Source of the DNA: Paraburkholderia saeva
GTDB lineage: Bacteria > Pseudomonadota > Gammaproteobacteria > Burkholderiales > Burkholderiaceae
Reading direction: 5' to 3'
NCBI RefSeq assembly: GCF_907164555.1
Contig: NZ_CAJQZC010000005.1
Location: forward strand, 1 to 64,000
Length of the DNA stretch: 64,000 bases
Shown: piece after piece, positions 38,004-45,635 of the stretch
Layout: every line of letters starts with the position of its first letter
Numbering within the stretch: the stretch's first letter is position 1
Program-made: the position numbers and the translations under genes
The notes under the pieces: model-generated
What the model saw: only the letters and a program-made list of their open reading frames with translations
Database searches by the model: none
What the model was told of the DNA's origin: nothing

Positions 38004-38094
38004 GGAGAGATGGATGAGCGGTTTAAGTCGCACGCCTGGAAAGCGTGTATAGGTTAATAACCTATCCGGGGTTCGAATCCCCGTCTCTCCGCCA
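38004..38094 (+). tRNA. tRNA-Ser (GGA anticodon), prophage attachment site
   Basis: A type II tRNA has an acceptor stem GGAGAGA pairing with TCTCTCC, a long variable arm (GTTAATAACC stretch), a T-arm GGTTCGAATCC and encoded GCCA. The anticodon loop reads CTGGAAA, so GGA. A phage integrase gene follows 82 bases downstream and reads toward it, so the 3' half of this gene is the likely attL core. It appears to remain intact. Confidence 0.95.
38065..38094. other. Probable prophage attL core within the tRNA-Ser 3' half
   Basis: Prophages with tyrosine integrases often use the T-arm and acceptor end of a tRNA. The integrase lies directly beside this end and the right junction is outside the window, so the exact core cannot be fixed here. 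Confidence 0.55.
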
Positions 38095-38176
38095 AGAATA
38101 TCCCGCAAAGCCTTTGTTTATAAGGCTCCGAGTTTTCCACAAAAATGACAGGGTGGCTGGAAGTGGCCTGAGATGG

Positions 38177-39367
38177 CTACGAAATGCCACGGAACCTGCC
38201 AGCTTTTTCGTCCAATCCCCCGAACAGTAAAACAGCCTTGTCGCCAGCATCTGGCGCGCTGTCTTTCATCCATCGGCCGTAGCGTTGCTCGAGCATCTTC
38301 AGGCTTGTGTGCCCCATCTGTGAGGCAACCCACATGGGCGGTTCGCCGGCGCTGAGCATCATCGACGCGTACGTGTGCCGCGTCTGATATGGCCGGCGAT
38401 ATCGAACCTTCGCCTTGTGGATCAGCCTGTTCCACGCAACTCTGATCGCCTGGTCGTTGTGCCATGGTTTGCTCGTCCGGGGATTCATGAAGACAGTGTC
38501 ATTCAAAAGGAAGGTGTGCGGCTTCTGGTCAACTAGCGCCTGCATCGCCGGGCCCAGCAGCTTGATTACCCGCGTGCTGCCGCGCGTTTTCGTGGACTCG
38601 TCGACCTTCGCTGCGCGTGCTGCACGAGTGGTCGCGCGCGAGATTCGCGCCTCATTGCGGGTCCAGTCGATGTCCGTCCATTTGAAGCCGATCAGCTCGG
38701 ACGTACGCAGTCCAGCCCAGAAAGCGAACTGGAACAGATTCCGGTCCTGCGGCTGGTCGGCCGCGCCGAGAATGGCGCGCTGCTCTTCCGCGGTGAACGG
38801 ATCGACGTCGTCGTCCGGCTTCAGCGCTTCCTTGCGTTGATACGTCCAACCTGACAGCACGTTGGCCTCGAGCAGCTCGTCCTGCACGGCTTCTGCGAGC
38901 GCCGCGCGCGCGACGGAAAGCACGTTGGTCATGCGCTTGTTGCTGAATTCCTGCTTGGCGCACCATTCGCGGAACTGCGCACGCTTCAGATCGGGCAAGG
39001 TGGTCGCGCCGAACTGCGGCTTCAGGTGCGTTTCGATGACACTCTCATACCCCTCGACGGTGCTGGCCTTGAGCACCTTGCGTTGGCGCTCGATCCAGCC
39101 GTCCAGAAAGTCACTGAAGAGCGTTCCGTCGCCGGCGCGCTGCATGAACTTGCTGGCGTTCTTCGAGTTGGGAAAGGAGACGCGGTAGTCGAATGTGCCG
39201 TTCGCGATCGCGTTGCGCACAGAGCCGAGGAAGTTCTCGACGCGCTTCAGATTGGCGGCCGTGGGCTCAAGCTTGATGCGCTCGCGGCAGCGCTGGCCTT
39301 TGTAAGAGAAGGTGACTTCGATCGTGCTGCCGCTGATCGGACGCACCCCCGTGCCGTTTCGACCCAT
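38177..39367 (-). CDS. int: Phage tyrosine integrase
   Basis: This 396-residue site-specific recombinase has an N-terminal arm-binding domain (STIEVTFSYKGQRCRERIKL, DUF3596-like), a SAM-like core-binding domain and a catalytic domain with Arg221 (AGLRTSELIGFKW), Arg330 (PYQTRH), His353 (QMGHTS) and Tyr363 (LEQRYGRW). It would integrate the phage at the adjacent tRNA-Ser. Its start overlaps the excisionase-like gene. The reading direction is toward the attachment site. Confidence 0.93.
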   Translation of the reverse strand: MGRNGTGVRPISGSTIEVTFSYKGQRCRERIKLEPTAANLKRVENFLGSVRNAIANGTFDYRVSFPNSKNASKFMQRAGDGTLFSDFLDGWIERQRKVLKASTVEGYESVIETHLKPQFGATTLPDLKRAQFREWCAKQEFSNKRMTNVLSVARAALAEAVQDELLEANVLSGWTYQRKEALKPDDDVDPFTAEEQRAILGAADQPQDRNLFQFAFWAGLRTSELIGFKWTDIDWTRNEARISRATTRAARAAKVDESTKTRGSTRVIKLLGPAMQALVDQKPHTFLLNDTVFMNPRTSKPWHNDQAIRVAWNRLIHKAKVRYRRPYQTRHTYASMMLSAGEPPMWVASQMGHTSLKMLEQRYGRWMKDSAPDAGDKAVLLFGGLDEKAGRFRGIS

Positions 39368-39525
39368 TCTTCGTATCCTTGGAGGTCAATTAAAATGCGG
39401 CCGTCGGGCGCCTTGATCCAGACGGAACCCTCCAGCCAGACGCCGTCCCGCCGCTTGGATTTGACGGCTTCTTCCGTGTATCCAGACAACTCGCAAAACT
39501 TCAGGACGGTAATAAAGCGTAGCAT
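39247..39525 (-). CDS. Excisionase-like protein
   Basis: This 92-residue protein begins MLRFITVLKFCELSGYTEEAVKSKRRDGVW, a MerR-like winged helix typical of phage excisionases, followed by APDGRILIDLQGYEEWVE. Its 3' end overlaps the integrase start by 121 bases, an unusually long overlap; the C-terminal part from about residue 58 is low-complexity and may be a read-through tail. It is likely a directionality factor. Confidence 0.75.
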   Translation of the reverse strand: MLRFITVLKFCELSGYTEEAVKSKRRDGVWLEGSVWIKAPDGRILIDLQGYEEWVETARGCVRSAAARSKSPSLTKASAAASASSLSPRPPI

Positions 39526-39602
39526 GCTCGCCTCTCAGGCCTGACTGGGATCAACCCGCCATGCGCGGGCCGTCGTCTCAATGATTCGTTGTGCTGTTTC
39601 GG

Positions 39603-39980
39603 TCACGCCGCACTCCGATACTCGCCGAAGAGCGCAGCGTCCTGCCAGTGGCGGAACGCCGGCCGTGCCATTTCTTCACGCAGCCGCTTCTCCCGCTCGC
39701 GGTCGGCAATCTTCGCGCGCTCGCTGTGGACCAGCTGTTTCTGCGTCAGTGGTTTCGGCTTCTTCGCATCTGTGCCGCGCCCGATCACCCATATCGCCAT
39801 CGGGCAATTCTTCGGACCTCGATCGTAGGCCTTGATATGCACCTCATGACTCTCGCGAAGCTGCGCCATTGAGATGGAGACGGTCGAAATGACGAACCCA
39901 AGCTCGTCACAGATCTGGCGCATGGTGCGCGGCTTGCGATCGCGGAGGAGAGCGTAAATTTTGTCGGTGGCATTGATCAT
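39603..39980 (-). CDS. Phage winged-helix protein of unknown function
   Basis: This 125-residue protein has an N-terminal helix-turn-helix-like region (IYALLRDRKPRTMRQICDEL, FVISTVSISMAQLRE) and a Lys/Arg/Glu-rich C-terminal helix. It overlaps the next upstream gene by 4 bases, so it is in the leftward operon. DNA binding is likely but the role is unknown. Confidence 0.65.
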   Translation of the reverse strand: MINATDKIYALLRDRKPRTMRQICDELGFVISTVSISMAQLRESHEVHIKAYDRGPKNCPMAIWVIGRGTDAKKPKPLTQKQLVHSERAKIADREREKRLREEMARPAFRHWQDAALFGEYRSAA

Positions 39981-40258
39981 GGCTTCTCCTGGCTGGATTG
40001 AAGGGCGGCGTCGATGGCGATGTCCAACAGGTCGAGGCTGGGACAGTAGGTGCCCAAGTGGACTCTCGTATTCGATCCGGTCACGACGAACATGTCTGCG
40101 TCGTTCCAGTGCTGCTCACGCAGCCACCGATACCGCTCCGCGTCCCGCTGCAACTCTTCGAGCGCGTCTGCTGCTTCGTATAGCATTTCAAAATCTTCAG
40201 GGCCAAATCGGTGCGTGCTGCGAAGCCTCGCCACCAGATCACTGATAGGGGTTGTCAT
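39977..40258 (-). CDS. Small phage protein with RYRWLR motif
   Basis: This 93-residue protein has the segment EELQRDAERYRWLREQHW near residues 33-50, widespread among small phage proteins of unknown function. It overlaps neighbours on both sides by 4 bases. Its function is not known. Confidence 0.65.
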   Translation of the reverse strand: MTTPISDLVARLRSTHRFGPEDFEMLYEAADALEELQRDAERYRWLREQHWNDADMFVVTGSNTRVHLGTYCPSLDLLDIAIDAALQSSQEKP

Positions 40259-40513
40259 TGCTGCTCCCGCATTTCTTCAAGGAATCGATCGACCGTCGCG
40301 CAAAGCGATACGCCGTCACGGACCGATCGAACAACGAAACCATTGACGAGGATGTCAGTCAGCTGCTCCGGAGACGGTTGTTGAATCCATCCTCGTGCGT
40401 ATGCGCTGCGTGCCCACATCGGCCAGCCAAGACGTTCCATTCGGCCTTGCAATAGAGGGAGGCCAGCCGACGCGGCGCGACGCCCCATTGCCTCGAAAGC
40501 ACGTTTTCCTGTG

Positions 40514-40521
40514 ATAGCTTT
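40514..40521. repeat. Left copy of 8-bp target-site duplication
   Basis: ATAGCTTT directly abuts the left terminal repeat and is repeated at 42703-42710, as expected for ISL3-family transposition. Confidence 0.95.
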
Positions 40522-40545
40522 GGCTCTGCGGAATAACGTGTGTAA
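40522..40545 (+). repeat. Left terminal inverted repeat of the ISL3 element
   Basis: GGCTCTGCGGAATAACGTGT begins the element. The piece CGGAATAACGTGTG occurs again at 40573-40586, just before the cargo gene, as a possible second transposase-binding site. Confidence 0.85.
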
Positions 40546-40600
40546 TTCATGATTCTCCATTACAATTAAAATTCGGAATAACGTGTGGAAAGGGGGAAAT

Positions 40601-41233
40601 GTGTTCACCAGCAAATTTCGAGAAATGAGCGAAGTGCGTCTGCCGAGGTTTTCGGGAATACGCATCATGATGATGCCGCTGATAATCGGCGACCTCGACA
40701 GCGTTCCAGACCGCTTGGAGCACTGGAACGCCGCTCTGCACAGTCTCTTCGACATAAGTACGCACCACGGGCAAGTCGGCTACTTGACGATAGATGAAAA
40801 GCATGTTCTGCCAAAATCCACGCACCGCAGGGCAGGACTGCACGTCGATGGCGTATTTCAAGGGCAGTCCGGTGGCTGGGGAGGCGGCGGGTGGGGAAGT
40901 GTCGGCAATGGCATGCTTACCGTCTCCTCTCACGTTGGATGCCGGGCGTGGAATCAGAGTTTTGATGGGTTGCCAGGCAATGACGGGGAATGCGACCATC
41001 TGGCTGCTCAGTGCAGCCCAGACACGGAGACGCTGTTTAAAGCAAATACGGTGTACTGGGTCGACGGATTGTGCGTGCACGAGTCGATTCCAATGCACTC
41101 GCCGACGAAGAGGCAGTTCGTTCGGCTGTCCATGCCGTCGAATGCGCCATGGTTTGACGGATACACGGTCAATGAAAAAGGGATTGCGCCAACCGGCCGA
41201 ATCCTCCCGCGCCGACAATTCATGGACGAGTAA
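40601..41233 (+). CDS. IS cargo: 2-oxoglutarate/Fe(II) oxygenase-like protein
   Basis: This 210-residue protein has a jelly-roll-type metal triad pattern: His and Asp in GLHVDG near residue 84, a distal His in LCVHESIP near residue 166, and Arg in RQFVRLS near residue 180, as in 2OG-Fe(II) dioxygenases. The central Gly/Trp run is GWGGGGWG. GTG 40601 is favoured because AGGGGG precedes it; the frame is also open from GTG 40583. The transposase follows by 6 bases. The substrate is unknown; the family call is by pattern only. Confidence 0.55.
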   Translation: MFTSKFREMSEVRLPRFSGIRIMMMPLIIGDLDSVPDRLEHWNAALHSLFDISTHHGQVGYLTIDEKHVLPKSTHRRAGLHVDGVFQGQSGGWGGGGWGSVGNGMLTVSSHVGCRAWNQSFDGLPGNDGECDHLAAQCSPDTETLFKANTVYWVDGLCVHESIPMHSPTKRQFVRLSMPSNAPWFDGYTVNEKGIAPTGRILPRRQFMDE

Positions 41234-41239
41234 GCGCGA

Positions 41240-42688
41240 GTGACTGACATCCTTGACCTTCCCGGCTGGACGCCGACTGCCACGCGCACCGAAGACGGCC
41301 AGTACGTCATCGAAGCTGATTACACAGTTTTGCCTGAGGCATGCCAAAAATGCGGCGTAATTGGCCGCGTTTATAAGCACGGCCCCAAAATGATCATTTT
41401 TCGAGATAGCCCTATTCGGGGCCGTCCAGTGAGCATCGAGGCCAACGCCCAGCGCTTCAGGTGCCGGGAGTGCGGCGGCACGTTCATCCAGCCTCTTGGC
41501 GGCATCCACCCAGCTATGCGGATGACGGCCAGGTGCGTGCAGTACATCGAGGAGCAATGCTTGCGCGACACATTCGTGCGCATCGCTGAGCACGTTGGTT
41601 GCGACGACAAAACCGTCCGCACATTGGCCGGCGACTACATTGAACGCCTCAACGCAGAATACAAGCCCTGGCTGCCAGAGTGGCTTGGTATTGACGAGAC
41701 GCAGATTGACGGCAAGCTCCGCTGCATCATCACCGACGTGGTGAACCGGGTTCCCATCGACATGCTGCCCGACCGCGACAAGCCGTTGGTGACGGCGTGG
41801 CTGCATCAGTTCAAGGAGCGCGGCGGCGTCAAGGGTCTCGCCATCGACATGTGGCGCCCGTACAAGGACGCTGCGCAATCCGTCTTCCCTGGTCTGCCGG
41901 TCGTGGTGGACAAGTTCCACCTCGTCAAGATGGCAAACAAGGCCATGGACGACATCCGCACGACGCTCGCCAAGGACCAGGAGAAAGAGGTCGGACGGGA
42001 CTGGATGAGGCGTAAGGTGCTGCTGCGCATGCGCTACAAGAACTTGGATGAGAAAGGCCGATTCAACCTCCAGATGTGGCTGGATAACGAGCCGCACGTC
42101 GCGACCGCGTACCGGCTGAAGGAAGCGTTCTACGACATCTACGATGCGCCCACCAAGGCCGACGCCGCTGAGCGCCTGGACGAGTGGCGTAAGTCCGTGC
42201 CAGCCGCCATGAAGAAGGGCAAGAAGAGCTTCGCCCCGTTGCTCACGTCTACCCGGAACTGGCGCGAGGAGATGCTGGCGTACTTCGACCACCCGATTTC
42301 CAACGGCTACACGGAAGCTCTGAACGGCGTCGCCAAGGTCATCAACCGCTCCGGCCGCGGCTACAGCTTCGAGGTACTGCGCGCGCGGCTCCTGTACGGA
42401 AAGCTGCACAAGAAGCAACCAGTGGAAGGCCACATGATGAAACGAACTGCTGTCCAGGTTGAAAGGCAAGTAGCCCTCATAGAGGCGCTCGGCAGTCGGT
42501 GTGGGTCGTGCAATGGTGTGTTCGATGCCGCCGAGTTGGAGACGCATACATTGCCGCCCATCACAAAGGATGAGATTCGCCGCGAAGCAAACCGCCGCGC
42601 CTACCCGAAACGGGTGCACATCTGCTCGACCTGCTACCAGCGATTCCACACGGAGGGGGCTAGTCATGGCTCACAGCCTTCCACATGA
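41240..42688 (+). CDS. ISL3-family DDE transposase with C-terminal zinc ribbon
   Basis: This is a 482-residue transposase. The N-terminus has a zinc-ribbon pattern (CQKCG ... FRCRECGGTF), then a helix-turn-helix and the DDE core: Asp152 (LGIDETQIDG), Asp203 (AIDMWRPY) and Glu359 (NGYTEALNGVAKVINR). The last 70 residues add four more cysteines (CGSCNGVFD ... ICSTCYQRF), an HNH-like ribbon uncommon in standard ISL3 proteins. No stop or frameshift is seen, so it may be active. Confidence 0.92.
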   Translation: MTDILDLPGWTPTATRTEDGQYVIEADYTVLPEACQKCGVIGRVYKHGPKMIIFRDSPIRGRPVSIEANAQRFRCRECGGTFIQPLGGIHPAMRMTARCVQYIEEQCLRDTFVRIAEHVGCDDKTVRTLAGDYIERLNAEYKPWLPEWLGIDETQIDGKLRCIITDVVNRVPIDMLPDRDKPLVTAWLHQFKERGGVKGLAIDMWRPYKDAAQSVFPGLPVVVDKFHLVKMANKAMDDIRTTLAKDQEKEVGRDWMRRKVLLRMRYKNLDEKGRFNLQMWLDNEPHVATAYRLKEAFYDIYDAPTKADAAERLDEWRKSVPAAMKKGKKSFAPLLTSTRNWREEMLAYFDHPISNGYTEALNGVAKVINRSGRGYSFEVLRARLLYGKLHKKQPVEGHMMKRTAVQVERQVALIEALGSRCGSCNGVFDAAELETHTLPPITKDEIRREANRRAYPKRVHICSTCYQRFHTEGASHGSQPST

Positions 42689-42702
42689 TTTTCCGGAGAG
42701 CC
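42679..42702 (-). repeat. Right terminal inverted repeat of the ISL3 element
   Basis: On the minus strand this end reads GGCTCTCCGGAAAATCATGT, paired with the left end. It starts just inside the end of the transposase gene, so the last codons overlap the repeat. Confidence 0.85.
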
Positions 42703-42710
42703 ATAGCTTT
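42703..42710. repeat. Right copy of 8-bp target-site duplication
   Basis: ATAGCTTT is identical to 40514-40521. Confidence 0.95.
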
Positions 42711-42712
42711 CT

Positions 42713-43771
42713 TCATGGCTTTTGCTCCAGCAGGGCGCGAATCTCTTCGCAAACACACCATGCACCGGCCGCTTGCTGGATAAAGCCGTCGCTGCTGAAC
42801 TTCGAACGAACCATATCGGCGACTGTCGCCGCTTCCTTCAACGCAGCCGCCCGCACATCTGCCGTTTGCGCGGGAGCGTCGGGAGCGGCTTTCAGCAACG
42901 CGTTGTAGCCCGCATTCAGTCGCTCGAAGTCGCCTCGTTTGGAGTTCCTGTCGAACTCGGTATAGAAGGCTCGCATCATCGCGTCGGTCAGACCTGCACG
43001 ACCTCCATGCGGCGTTGGCATCAACTTCCAGCCGGTCGCCGTATCTGCCTGCGCGTCCGCAGCAGGCTCTGTCTGTGCTGGCTGCGGGGCGGCGTAGAGC
43101 GGTCCATCGCGCTCAAGAATCTGCCCGACGTGTTCAATTGCTTCATCCCACCCGTACTTCATAGCGTCATAACGGTCGGTGATGTTGCGATCTTCAAGGC
43201 CGCAGCCCATGCCGTCGTAGCTGTATTCGGGCCAGTCCATTTCCCACGCCACCGGTTCCGCTTGCGCTGGCACGGCAGGGGCATCCCTGGCGGCAGCCTC
43301 TCGAAGCTCGTACAGTTCAATGCGCTCATGGTTGGTGAGCGAGGCTTCAATAAACACCGGGACGTCTCCATCCAGCGAGCTTGATCCAAATTTCGCGCTG
43401 CGCAGATTTGCGTCATGTCCTGAATTCAGTCGGTCTAGCTCACATGCCGGCAAATAGCCAACTGGCTGCGCATTCTTGGCGGCAGATGGCTGGGCGAGCG
43501 CGGAGCGGGCTTGCCAAGCTTTCCACATTAGATTGGCGTAGTGCCCTGCATAGGGATACCCTTCGCAGTCGCGCATCCACGTATCAAACGCTGCCCGCTC
43601 GTCCTTCGCATCCACTGTCGGCACAATGCTGGCCAGTACGGCGCGTGCCAAGCGGCCGCGTAATTTCTGGTTAAGCTTAGCGTCGCGCAAAACATCTAAG
43701 TCGCTGATATCAATTGCTTGCCAAATTTCCTCAACCTGCTCATCGCTCAATACCTGCGTTGGTGTGGTCAT
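42713..43771 (-). CDS. Phage protein of unknown function, Ala-rich
   Basis: This 352-residue protein begins MTTPTQVLSDEQVEEIWQAI. It contains acidic and Ala-rich repeats of the sort often seen in composite phage accessory proteins (PAQAEPVAWEMDW, LKEAATVADMVRSKF, ICEEIRALLEQKP). Segments such as AFDTWMRDCEGYPYAGHYANLMWKAWQAR recur in many Burkholderia prophage proteins of unknown role. It starts at ATG 43771, and the stop overlaps the split small gene as ATGA. Confidence 0.7.
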   Translation of the reverse strand: MTTPTQVLSDEQVEEIWQAIDISDLDVLRDAKLNQKLRGRLARAVLASIVPTVDAKDERAAFDTWMRDCEGYPYAGHYANLMWKAWQARSALAQPSAAKNAQPVGYLPACELDRLNSGHDANLRSAKFGSSSLDGDVPVFIEASLTNHERIELYELREAAARDAPAVPAQAEPVAWEMDWPEYSYDGMGCGLEDRNITDRYDAMKYGWDEAIEHVGQILERDGPLYAAPQPAQTEPAADAQADTATGWKLMPTPHGGRAGLTDAMMRAFYTEFDRNSKRGDFERLNAGYNALLKAAPDAPAQTADVRAAALKEAATVADMVRSKFSSDGFIQQAAGAWCVCEEIRALLEQKP

Positions 43772-43793
43772 TTGTGGCTCTCTGGATGGTGGG

Positions 43794-44063
43794 TTAGGCG
43801 AATAGGTCGCTCTGCGTCTGCCTCTTGCTGCCGCTCGACTCCGACAGATGCGCAGGGCAGAAGTGGGTGTCTGCGCCAACCTGATGCGCGTGCACTGCGC
43901 ACAGGTGGCGATCACAGGTCTTTCCGGGCTTCGTCGCGTAATCGCACTGGAAACCGCTCGGCGCGCTGCAACCATCGACCGAGCAGCGGTGCACGCGCTT
44001 ACGTCCGCGGGTGCAGACGATTCCGGAGATGCCACCGGGCAGACGAAAGGGTGTGCAGGGCAT
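43794..44063 (-). CDS. Cys/His-rich small phage protein
   Basis: This 89-residue protein has an N-terminal RKRVHRCSVDGCSA and C/H pairs (CDYATKPGKTCDRHLCAVHAHQVGADTHFCPAH), suggesting a zinc-binding fold. The function is unknown. It lies between two other small phage genes on the same strand. Confidence 0.65.
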   Translation of the reverse strand: MPCTPFRLPGGISGIVCTRGRKRVHRCSVDGCSAPSGFQCDYATKPGKTCDRHLCAVHAHQVGADTHFCPAHLSESSGSKRQTQSDLFA

Positions 44064-44070
44064 GGCGGCC

Positions 44071-44289
44071 TCAGTGCGACTTCTTCAAGTTCGTGCGCTG
44101 CTCGTCGATCTTGGCCCGACGCGACTCTTGGATGATTGCCGCGTGTACGACAGCGGCATACCCGTCAGCCGACGTCATGCGATCGGGCGTTCTGCACAGA
44201 TCGGCCGTCTCTTCGACGGACGGATCGGAGGTGATCCATACGCCGGCGCCGTCGGGCAGATCTTCGATAGTGATGGTGTGCTTTGCCAT
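44071..44289 (-). CDS. Small phage protein, unknown
   Basis: This 72-residue protein, MAKHTITIEDLPDGAGVWIT..., ends in a Lys/Arg-rich helix. The first 25 residues resemble small phage proteins annotated only as hypothetical. It starts at ATG 44289, and a longer frame is less likely. Confidence 0.6.
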   Translation of the reverse strand: MAKHTITIEDLPDGAGVWITSDPSVEETADLCRTPDRMTSADGYAAVVHAAIIQESRRAKIDEQRTNLKKSH

Positions 44290-44369
44290 GTTGGCTCGCT
44301 GAAAAAGCAGGGCGCCGTACTGGCCGCCCCTTCCAAGCCGCTGCCCGGGGTGAGCAGCCGCAACGGTGG

Positions 44370-44954
44370 TCACTGCTCCTGTTCTGCTTCGCTGCGCGCC
44401 AAATCGCTGCCCTCGAAGGGATCGCGCTCGTCGTCCTGCTCGCCCGGCTGTCCATCGAACAGCGTCGGCACGTGCTCCGGTGGCGTCAGGTCGATGAATA
44501 TTTCCTGCTGCAGGCGTGTGGCGATGCGGCCGTGGTCAATCTCGTCTTTCGGATGCGCGGTGACCTTGAAGCCGACGCCGACCGATCCGCCTTCCTGCGC
44601 GACGAAGCGAATATCCTTCAGCCCGCACTCAGCGAGCAACACATCGTCAGCGCCAGTCGCGCCGATGTGGAAACGCAGCAGATAGCCGGCGTACTTACGA
44701 TCCCACGCGAGGTTGCGCATGAATGGGAAGCGCAGCTCGGTGAAATTCGTGCGGTCCATCGGAAGGTCGCCCGGCTTCGGCTGCGGACGGCGCCACAGGG
44801 TTGTCACGAGCGCGCTATCGAAGGCGTCCAGCAGATCCTGCGGGCCGACGAGATAGAGCCCAATCGAGATGGCGGTGACGCGATCCTTACCGTGCTTCTC
44901 CGATACGTTGGTGCAGCTGACGATCTTGGCGAGGTGGTTTGAGACGGTGAACAT
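44370..44954 (-). CDS. Phage protein of unknown function (194 aa)
   Basis: This hydrophilic protein begins MFTVSNHLAKIVSCTNVSEKHGKDRVTAISIGLYLVG and has an acidic C-terminus (GQPGEQDDERDPFEGSDLA). It is next to the recombination genes ninB and the RecA-like ATPase, suggesting a role in phage DNA metabolism, but no domain is recognised. The C-terminal acidic tail resembles that of single-strand-binding proteins, but this is speculative. Confidence 0.6.
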   Translation of the reverse strand: MFTVSNHLAKIVSCTNVSEKHGKDRVTAISIGLYLVGPQDLLDAFDSALVTTLWRRPQPKPGDLPMDRTNFTELRFPFMRNLAWDRKYAGYLLRFHIGATGADDVLLAECGLKDIRFVAQEGGSVGVGFKVTAHPKDEIDHGRIATRLQQEIFIDLTPPEHVPTLFDGQPGEQDDERDPFEGSDLARSEAEQEQ

Positions 44955-44967
44955 GAAGGCTCCTGTG

Positions 44968-45357
44968 TTAAACGGCTTCGAATTCGACGCCCAACTCGCG
45001 CGCCGCGTGGGATTCGATCTGTGTCATGTAGCGATTGAACTGTTCGGTATTCATCTGCGAGGTGCTGACGGTCAACAGGCCGCTCGGGCCTTCTATCTTT
45101 GGCGCGTATTGCTCTTTCGCCCACTCATGCCAAACGTCGCGGCTGAACCATTTGCCATTTACCTGAACCTGTTCGGCAATCTCGCCCAGCAGCGCCCAGT
45201 AGCGTGCGTTGGCTTCGCTGCTGCGCTTGGCCTTGTACTCAGTCACGGTGACCACCAGCGGCCGCCCTATGCGCGCCTGCTCGCCCGCGTTCTCTTTGAC
45301 GAACTGGACCATCTTCTTCGCGTGCTCCGGTTCCCGCAGAATGAATGTCGGCATCAT
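44968..45357 (-). CDS. ninB: NinB-like recombination protein
   Basis: This 129-residue protein is of the lambda NinB (Orf) family, with the marks VTVTEYKAKRSSEANARYWALLGEIA, WHEWAKEQYAP and MTQIESHAARELGVEF. NinB aids phage recombination by acting with single-strand-binding protein. It overlaps the upstream gene by 4 bases and is in the same transcript as the ATPase. Confidence 0.85.
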   Translation of the reverse strand: MMPTFILREPEHAKKMVQFVKENAGEQARIGRPLVVTVTEYKAKRSSEANARYWALLGEIAEQVQVNGKWFSRDVWHEWAKEQYAPKIEGPSGLLTVSTSQMNTEQFNRYMTQIESHAARELGVEFEAV

Positions 45358-45635
45358 TTACCCCAAGCCAGTTGGTAAAGTTCGTCCTTCTGCGCCTTCA
45401 GGTCGGCGACTGTCTTTGCGTACGACTGCAGCGAATTCGCCAGGTGCTCTGCGTTTTGAAACCGCTCAATCGCCCATTCCAGATTGCTGGTCTCGTTCAG
45501 GCCATGCCTGAGCGCGTCGCATGCATCCTGTGCAAAGCCCTGCATGACAGACATGAGGCGCTTGTATTCGCCATTGACGGTCGCGTATTTACCGCGTGCC
45601 TCAATGACTGCTGGGTCGACGATCGAGAGGTCCAT
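45354..45635 (-). CDS. Small coiled phage protein between ninB and ATPase
   Basis: This 93-residue protein is largely helical, with a heptad-like C-terminus (LQSYAKTVADLKAQKDELYQLAWGK). Its start overlaps the stop of the ATPase gene by 1 base (TAATG). The function is not known; position suggests recombination or replication support. Confidence 0.65.
   Translation of the reverse strand: MDLSIVDPAVIEARGKYATVNGEYKRLMSVMQGFAQDACDALRHGLNETSNLEWAIERFQNAEHLANSLQSYAKTVADLKAQKDELYQLAWGK

Larger units (their letters stand above)
40522..42702 (+). mobile_element. Complete ISL3-family insertion sequence with cargo gene
   Basis: The element is 2181 bp. The left end reads GGCTCTGCGGAATAACGTGT and the right end, reverse-complemented, GGCTCTCCGGAAAATCATGT; about 19 of the first 24 bases match. 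The 8-bp duplication ATAGCTTT lies on both sides. It contains two plus-strand genes: a 2OG-Fe(II)-oxygenase-like cargo and an ISL3 transposase. The ends, target duplication and the restored target gene together fix the borders. Confidence 0.95.
40255..42716 (-). pseudogene. Small phage gene split by the ISL3 element (90 codons)
   Basis: Removing the element and one copy of ATAGCTTT restores a frame that starts at ATG 42716 (overlapping the upstream stop as ATGA), reads MKKA, and continues with ITGKRAFEAMGRRAASAG... to a stop at 40255: 14 bases on the right plus 259 on the left, 90 residues. With the element in place, the left part is still open from ATG 40560 inside the element (MENHELHTLFRRAKAITGKR...), giving a possible 101-residue chimeric product that replaces MKKA with about 16 new residues. 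Confidence 0.85.

Noticed and set aside
40547..42667. Long minus-strand frame over the ISL3 transposase
   Set aside because: It is antisense to a transposase with intact DDE motifs; composition is typical of a shadow frame.
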